A stretch of 6,246 nucleotides of DNA. Origin: SM23-28-2 sp964512285. Its GTDB lineage: Bacteria > Chloroflexota > Dehalococcoidia > SM23-28-2. Shown here one piece after another: positions 4,379 through 6,246 of the stretch. The position numbers and the translations under genes were made by a program. The DNA is taken from the NCBI GenBank assembly GCA_964512285.1, contig CAZEJO010000059.1, positions 1 to 6,246 on the forward strand, read 5' to 3'. The first letter of the stretch is position 1, and every line of letters starts with the position of its first letter. The notes beneath the pieces were generated by a model. The model saw only the letters and a list, made by a program, of their open reading frames with translations. It was not told the origin of the DNA and ran no database searches.

Positions 4379-5416
4379 ATGTCTGTAGGTCATGATTCCG
4401 TATCGTCGCCGCTACCGCATCAGGCCGGAGTCTTGCTCATCCACTTGCTGAATCGCTGTAACCTTCTCTGCCAACACTGCTACTTGCACGCAGCGCCGTG
4501 GCGCAATACGCATCTGCCCCTGGAGCTGGTCATCCGCAGCCTGGGCGAGGTCGAGCAGTTGGGTATCGGCACGATCTACCTCAGCGGTGGCGAGCCATTC
4601 CTATATCCCGAACTGCCGGAGATTCTCGCCCTTGTCTCCCAACGGCAGGGCTTTCATCTGTGCGTCTCAACCAATGGCACGTTGATCGGCGCTGCAGAAG
4701 CCGCACTGTTGAAAAGCAGCGGAGCAAGCGTACAGGTGAGCATTGATGGTCCAGAGGCGTACCACGACCGGTTCCGTCGGTCTGAGGGGGCATTCCGCCG
4801 TGCTAGCGATGGGATCCTGCAACTCGTGGCTGCCGAGGTGCCTGTGACCGTCGTGACCACCATTTGCCAGGATAATACGGCGTGGTTGCCGCGCCTGGCT
4901 GAGTGGGGGGCCAGGATGGGAGTGGAGCGCATCAGTATACAGCCGCTAGTGCAACTGGGTCGAGGTTATGGGATCCATGAAAAGAAGCTTTCTGAGGAGC
5001 AGTTGCATGACTTGTTCTTACAACTGTCCGATCTGGGACACACCTACCGCTCGAGGGGACTCCGCTTCAGCCTAGCTTATCGCACCCGACGTTTCCTGCT
5101 TGTGCATCCGTGTGCTGCGTACGTCTGCAACGGCACTCATTGCCACCGCAAGGTCGCCAAGGAAATCAAGAAGCTCGTTATAAGAGAAGATGGCACAGTG
5201 TTGCCCGAAATCCCGACCTTGGACCACCGCTTTGCCTTGGGGAACTTGCGCGAAGCGACGCTAACGGAGTTGGTTACCCGCTATTTTGCCGATGGCTATG
5301 CACAATTCGACCGTCTGTGCCGAACTGTCTATGAGGAAGTGATGCCGACGTGGACATCACCCATTGTCCCATGGAATGAGATCGTTTCTGATCGCAGTTG
5401 GTCATTTGAAGTCTAA
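4379..5416 (+). CDS. Radical SAM protein with degenerate SPASM/Twitch-like C-terminus, candidate peptide maturase
   Basis: Radical SAM enzymes use a [4Fe-4S] cluster to split S-adenosylmethionine and start radical chemistry. This 345-residue protein has the cluster motif CNLLCQHC (Cys27, Cys31, Cys34), the SAM-binding GGEP (70-73), VSTNGT (96-101), and SIDG (121-124) with the usual spacing. The C-terminal part has Cys245, Cys250 and Cys255, then IREDGTVLPEIPTL and ALGNL. This follows the SPASM/Twitch pattern, but Glu stands where a Cys normally follows LP, so auxiliary cluster binding may be reduced to one cluster. The order resembles peptide-modifying maturases (PqqE and cyclophane-forming relatives). 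The start is ATG 4379, with GAGG 9 bases upstream; similarity begins near residue 17. It follows the KPWPWP gene and converges on folD with a 17-bp gap. Substrate and reaction are unknown; family membership is firm. Confidence 0.92.
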   Translation: MSVGHDSVSSPLPHQAGVLLIHLLNRCNLLCQHCYLHAAPWRNTHLPLELVIRSLGEVEQLGIGTIYLSGGEPFLYPELPEILALVSQRQGFHLCVSTNGTLIGAAEAALLKSSGASVQVSIDGPEAYHDRFRRSEGAFRRASDGILQLVAAEVPVTVVTTICQDNTAWLPRLAEWGARMGVERISIQPLVQLGRGYGIHEKKLSEEQLHDLFLQLSDLGHTYRSRGLRFSLAYRTRRFLLVHPCAAYVCNGTHCHRKVAKEIKKLVIREDGTVLPEIPTLDHRFALGNLREATLTELVTRYFADGYAQFDRLCRTVYEEVMPTWTSPIVPWNEIVSDRSWSFEV

Positions 5417-5433
5417 GAAGGGGCGAGCGCCGG

Positions 5434-6246
5434 TCACTTGCCGCCGGTCTCCCCCGCCGTCAGGGCCTCCGCCGCCTTCACCGTGTTCGTCAGGAGCATG
5501 GCCACCGTCATCGGGCCGACGCCGCCCGGCACGGGGGTGATCGCCGCCGCCTTCTCCGCCACCGCCTCGAAGTCCACGTCCCCCACCAGGCGATAGCCGC
5601 TCTTGCGGCTGGCGTCCTCCACCCGGTTCATCCCCACGTCGATGACCACCGTCCCTTCGCGCACCATGTCGGCGGTGATCGCCTTGGCCCTGCCCATGGC
5701 CGCCACCAGGATGTCCGCCTGGCGGCTGTGGTAGGCCAGGTCCTTCGTGCCGGTGTGGCAGAGGGTGACGGTAGCGTTGGCGCCCGTCTTCTTCTGGATG
5801 AGGACGGCCGCCAGCGGCCGGCCGACCAGGTTGGAGCGACCGCAGATGACCACGTGCTTGCCGTCGGGCGGGTGGCCGGTGCGGATGAGCATCTCGACAA
5901 CGCCCGCCGGGGTGCAGGGCACGAGGTACGGATCGCCCTTGAACAGGCGGCCCACGTTCATCGGGTGGAGGCCGTCGACGTCCTTCTCGGGGGAGATGGC
6001 GGCGGTGGCCCGCTGCTCATCGATCTGCGGCGGCAGGGGAAGCTGCACGATCATGCCGTGCATCTTAGGGTCGGCGTTCAGTTTGGCGATAAGCTCCAGC
6101 AGCTCCGCCTCGGAGGTGGACTCGGGCAGGTGGATGGTCTGCGACTGGATGCCGACCTCCTCGCAGGCGTTGCCCTTGCCGCGCACGTAGGAGATCGAGG
6201 CGGGGTTATCGCCGACCAGGACGAAGGCCTGAGCGGGCGTGACGCC
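5434..6246 (-). CDS. folD: Bifunctional methylenetetrahydrofolate dehydrogenase / methenyltetrahydrofolate cyclohydrolase, 5' end cut by window
   Basis: FolD converts 5,10-methylene-THF to 5,10-methenyl-THF with NADP+ and then hydrolyses it to 10-formyl-THF, supplying one-carbon units in the cytoplasm. The 270 residues in the window carry the catalytic YVRGK motif (window residues 20-24, Tyr and Lys of YVxxK), VQLPLPP (67-73), DVDGLHPMN (89-97), PCTPAGV (110-116), the dinucleotide-binding GRSNLVGRP (136-144), VIDVGMN (201-207), GDVDF (222-226) and PVPGGVGPMTVAML (238-251). The family is about 280-300 residues, so only about 20-25 N-terminal residues lie beyond the right edge. The frame is open to base 6246, and the GTG at 6186 is internal, not the start. 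The stop TGA is 17 bp from the end of the convergent radical SAM gene. No clear terminator is seen in the gap. Confidence 0.97.
   Translation of the reverse strand, partial: GVTPAQAFVLVGDNPASISYVRGKGNACEEVGIQSQTIHLPESTSEAELLELIAKLNADPKMHGMIVQLPLPPQIDEQRATAAISPEKDVDGLHPMNVGRLFKGDPYLVPCTPAGVVEMLIRTGHPPDGKHVVICGRSNLVGRPLAAVLIQKKTGANATVTLCHTGTKDLAYHSRQADILVAAMGRAKAITADMVREGTVVIDVGMNRVEDASRKSGYRLVGDVDFEAVAEKAAAITPVPGGVGPMTVAMLLTNTVKAAEALTAGETGGK

Noticed and set aside
5417..5433. Shared terminator between the radical SAM gene and folD
   Set aside because: Only a 4-bp GGCG/CGCC pairing with a 2-base loop and no T-run is present; that is too weak to call.

Overview
The window looks like a piece of a high-GC bacterial chromosome. 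The flanking genes are about 68-70% G+C in the 60-base blocks I counted. The lineage is not certain. The release factor 2 sequence around its GGQ motif (GHGGQNVQKNATAVR), the presence of a DUF763 protein and the general gene style would fit Chloroflexota or another thermophile-rich phylum, but that is inference.

Left part (1-3193, all on the minus strand, so read right to left): a small two-helix membrane protein with a TPR-like N-terminus, a DUF763 protein with a helix-hairpin-helix motif, endonuclease V (nfi) and release factor 2 (prfB, cut by the left window edge). DUF763 and nfi are 10 bp apart and nfi and prfB 30 bp apart, so these three are probably co-transcribed. prfB carries the classic programmed +1 frameshift (CTT TGA C) after codon 22, so its N-terminus lies in a different frame from the rest. 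Endonuclease V ends in QMSLF, which resembles a sliding-clamp binding motif.

Middle part (about 3194-4378): lower-GC, less orderly DNA. It contains the decayed C-terminus of a tyrosine recombinase in several frames (3489-3720), then a leader with a very strong Shine-Dalgarno-like sequence and nested inverted repeats. Next comes a 129-residue protein of unknown family whose centre is a duplicated KPWPWP motif, followed by a perfect 12-bp intergenic hairpin.

Right part: a 345-residue radical SAM protein with a CxxxCxxC cluster motif and a degenerate SPASM/Twitch-like C-terminus (4379-5416, plus strand), convergent with folD (minus strand, 5' end cut by the right window edge).

The best candidate for an undescribed system is the pair of the KPWPWP protein and the radical SAM enzyme. 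It has the layout of a ribosomally made, post-translationally modified peptide (precursor followed by maturase) and sits next to an integrase relic between housekeeping genes. The precursor role and any modification of the Trp residues are inference from gene order and motif, not shown by the sequence alone.
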